From positions 372,001-436,000 of the forward strand of contig NZ_JAJNEC010000005.1 of NCBI RefSeq assembly GCF_021044425.1: a DNA stretch of 64,000 nt, given 5' to 3'. The notes beneath the pieces were generated by a model. It made no database searches. It was not told the DNA's origin and saw only the letters and a list, made by a program, of their open reading frames with translations. The position numbers and the translations under genes were made by a program. Below, piece by piece: positions 63,010 to 64,000 of this stretch (position 1 is its first letter; every line of letters begins with the position of its first letter). This stretch comes from Niabella pedocola. Lineage in GTDB: Bacteria > Bacteroidota > Bacteroidia > Chitinophagales > Chitinophagaceae.

Positions 63010-64000
63010 AGAACGGGGACTCCTGTTTGCGATAACCGGGTACACCAACAGGAGCATGATGCCTATTAAAAGCGAAAAGATAATATAGCTGGCCGACAAA
63101 CCGCTCACATCGTAAACATTCAGTACACTTACCAGGCCGTAACTGGCAGTTGCCGTAACCATATAGCTCCCACCGCTGGTAACGCCGCCGGATATACCGG
63201 CCATTTGCGGGAACCTCGTCAGGCAGTAGGTAAAATAAGAGTTATAAATATATCCCATCTGAAAATGCAATAAGGCTACAAATACCATCATAAAAACAAT
63301 ATGATGGAAATATGGCGCAGCCAGGTACATCACCATCGCTATTCCCAGCTGTACCAGCAGCCCGTTGCGTAATTTTCGGAAAAAGGGTTTCCGTATCAGC
63401 CACTTGCCCAGCAATCCGCCGCCAAGCAGCGCAAGGCCCGATACCAGTGCGCTATACCCGGTTGCTACAGCCGTATAATGAAAGACATTTTCTATAATGA
63501 ACGGCGCCGCCATGTTAAAAACAATCACCATCGAATAACTAAACCCCAATATAAGAATGCCGTAACTAAAGTCCCGCGCCGTCAGCAACTCCCGGTAGGT
63601 GTTTAAGATCAGCGGCAAGCGGAAAGGCCGTCGCTCTTTTAAGGTTTCACCGCTGAAAATGCCTTCCAGCACCAGCAATACCAGGGCATAAATACCCAGG
63701 AAATAGAAATTGGACTTCCAGCCCAAAAAGTGCTCCAGGTAACCGCCCAGGAAAGGCGCCAATATAGGGGCTGCGGACCATACGATGGAAAGCATACTGG
63801 TATAATGTTTTTGCTTTTCATCTTCATACACATCAATAAAAAATGAACGTTTGGCCACCATAATAAGTGCAATCAAAACCCCCTGGATGGCTCTTATTAC
63901 CAGCAACCAATCGATGCTGTTTAAAGCCGTGATCACAAAATTGGTCAGCACAAAAAGCGCCAGTGCCGTCATCCCGATACGGTATCTTCCAAAACTATCT
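62998..64000 (-). CDS. MFS drug-resistance exporter, Bcr/CflA-like (partial)
   Basis: The reading frame continues past the right edge, so the N-terminus is missing; at least 334 residues are present. The first visible residues (DSFGRYRIGMTALALF) match the loop after helix 2 of Bcr/CflA exporters, and helices 3-12 are visible (RAIQGVLIALIMVAKRSFF is the helix 4 motif; PILAPFLGGYLEHFLGWKSNF is motif C). It would export drugs or metabolites with protons. It converges with the oxidoreductase gene with a 12-nt overlap. Confidence 0.87.
   Translation of the reverse strand, partial: DSFGRYRIGMTALALFVLTNFVITALNSIDWLLVIRAIQGVLIALIMVAKRSFFIDVYEDEKQKHYTSMLSIVWSAAPILAPFLGGYLEHFLGWKSNFYFLGIYALVLLVLEGIFSGETLKERRPFRLPLILNTYRELLTARDFSYGILILGFSYSMVIVFNMAAPFIIENVFHYTAVATGYSALVSGLALLGGGLLGKWLIRKPFFRKLRNGLLVQLGIAMVMYLAAPYFHHIVFMMVFVALLHFQMGYIYNSYFTYCLTRFPQMAGISGGVTSGGSYMVTATASYGLVSVLNVYDVSGLSASYIIFSLLIGIMLLLVYPVIANRSPRSLTV

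Noticed and set aside
1..64000. tRNA, rRNA, insertion sequence or prophage genes
   Set aside because: Reading for cloverleaf-like segments, transposase motifs and integrase or capsid genes gave nothing convincing; the VgrG island has no tail or capsid partners.

Overview
The window is a 64 kb chromosomal segment of a member of the Bacteroidota, most likely family Chitinophagaceae (inferred). The evidence is a SusC/SusD pair with an ECF sigma/FecR anti-sigma module, TAnnTTTG-type -7 promoter elements, many short lipoproteins with a Leu-x-Ala/Gly-Cys type signal, and a DNA repertoire (M13 and M48 metalloproteases, YncE/phosphatase fusion, DUF445, HipA/DUF3037 pair) typical of that phylum. No tRNA, rRNA, CRISPR array, insertion sequence or prophage was seen. 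Most of the segment is ordinary chromosome with short operons and intergenic gaps filled with degenerate phylum-style repeats.

Layout. 1-8.1 kb: end of a Cys/Met-metabolism PLP enzyme, an aldo/keto reductase, a DinB-fold gene followed by an ABC exporter pair, an alkylation-repair pair (AraC-methyltransferase fusion plus AlkB) and a secreted M13 metallopeptidase. 8.4-14.1 kb: an accessory type VI secretion cargo island: VgrG, an unknown protein, a small basic protein, a PAAR-like protein with internal membrane segments and a C-terminal H-S-E / C-P-D-C deaminase-like toxin domain, and a two-part putative immunity protein. 14.3-23.1 kb: MgtC-like protein, nitronate monooxygenase plus SRPBCC protein, a MutS2-type protein lacking the Smr domain, MsrA, an arginase-family enzyme and a radical SAM protein. 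23.1-23.5 kb: a three-unit tandem repeat. 23.6-26.9 kb: a Crp/Fnr regulator between a small membrane protein and a ClC transporter, joined by two almost identical palindromic operators embedded in their promoters. 27-31.3 kb: CAP-domain lipoprotein, DUF3052-like protein, M48 protease, PlsY and PrmA.

31.5-37.7 kb: a five-gene catabolic operon (amine/amino-acid permease, glutamine-synthetase-like ligase, iron alcohol dehydrogenase, gamma-glutamyl hydrolase, aldehyde dehydrogenase). Together these can convert an amino alcohol such as ethanolamine to an amino acid through gamma-glutamylated intermediates, without EutBC or a microcompartment. 37.7-46 kb: DUF445 protein, MATE exporter, a large propeller-phosphatase and HtpG.

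46.4-56.2 kb: a SusC/SusD nutrient uptake locus with its ECF sigma and FecR regulator upstream and two secreted phosphoesterases downstream, but no glycoside hydrolase, which points to a phosphorylated substrate. 56.3-64 kb: the HipA-like kinase/DUF3037 pair, two lipoproteins, a second Crp/Fnr regulator with an FNR-like site in front of a YiaA-type membrane protein, an outer membrane barrel, MurB, a TIP30-like oxidoreductase and a truncated Bcr/CflA-type exporter running off the right edge.

The main candidates for something new are the deaminase-like type VI effector with its composite immunity protein, the two Crp/Fnr autoregulatory units, and the gamma-glutamylation operon.
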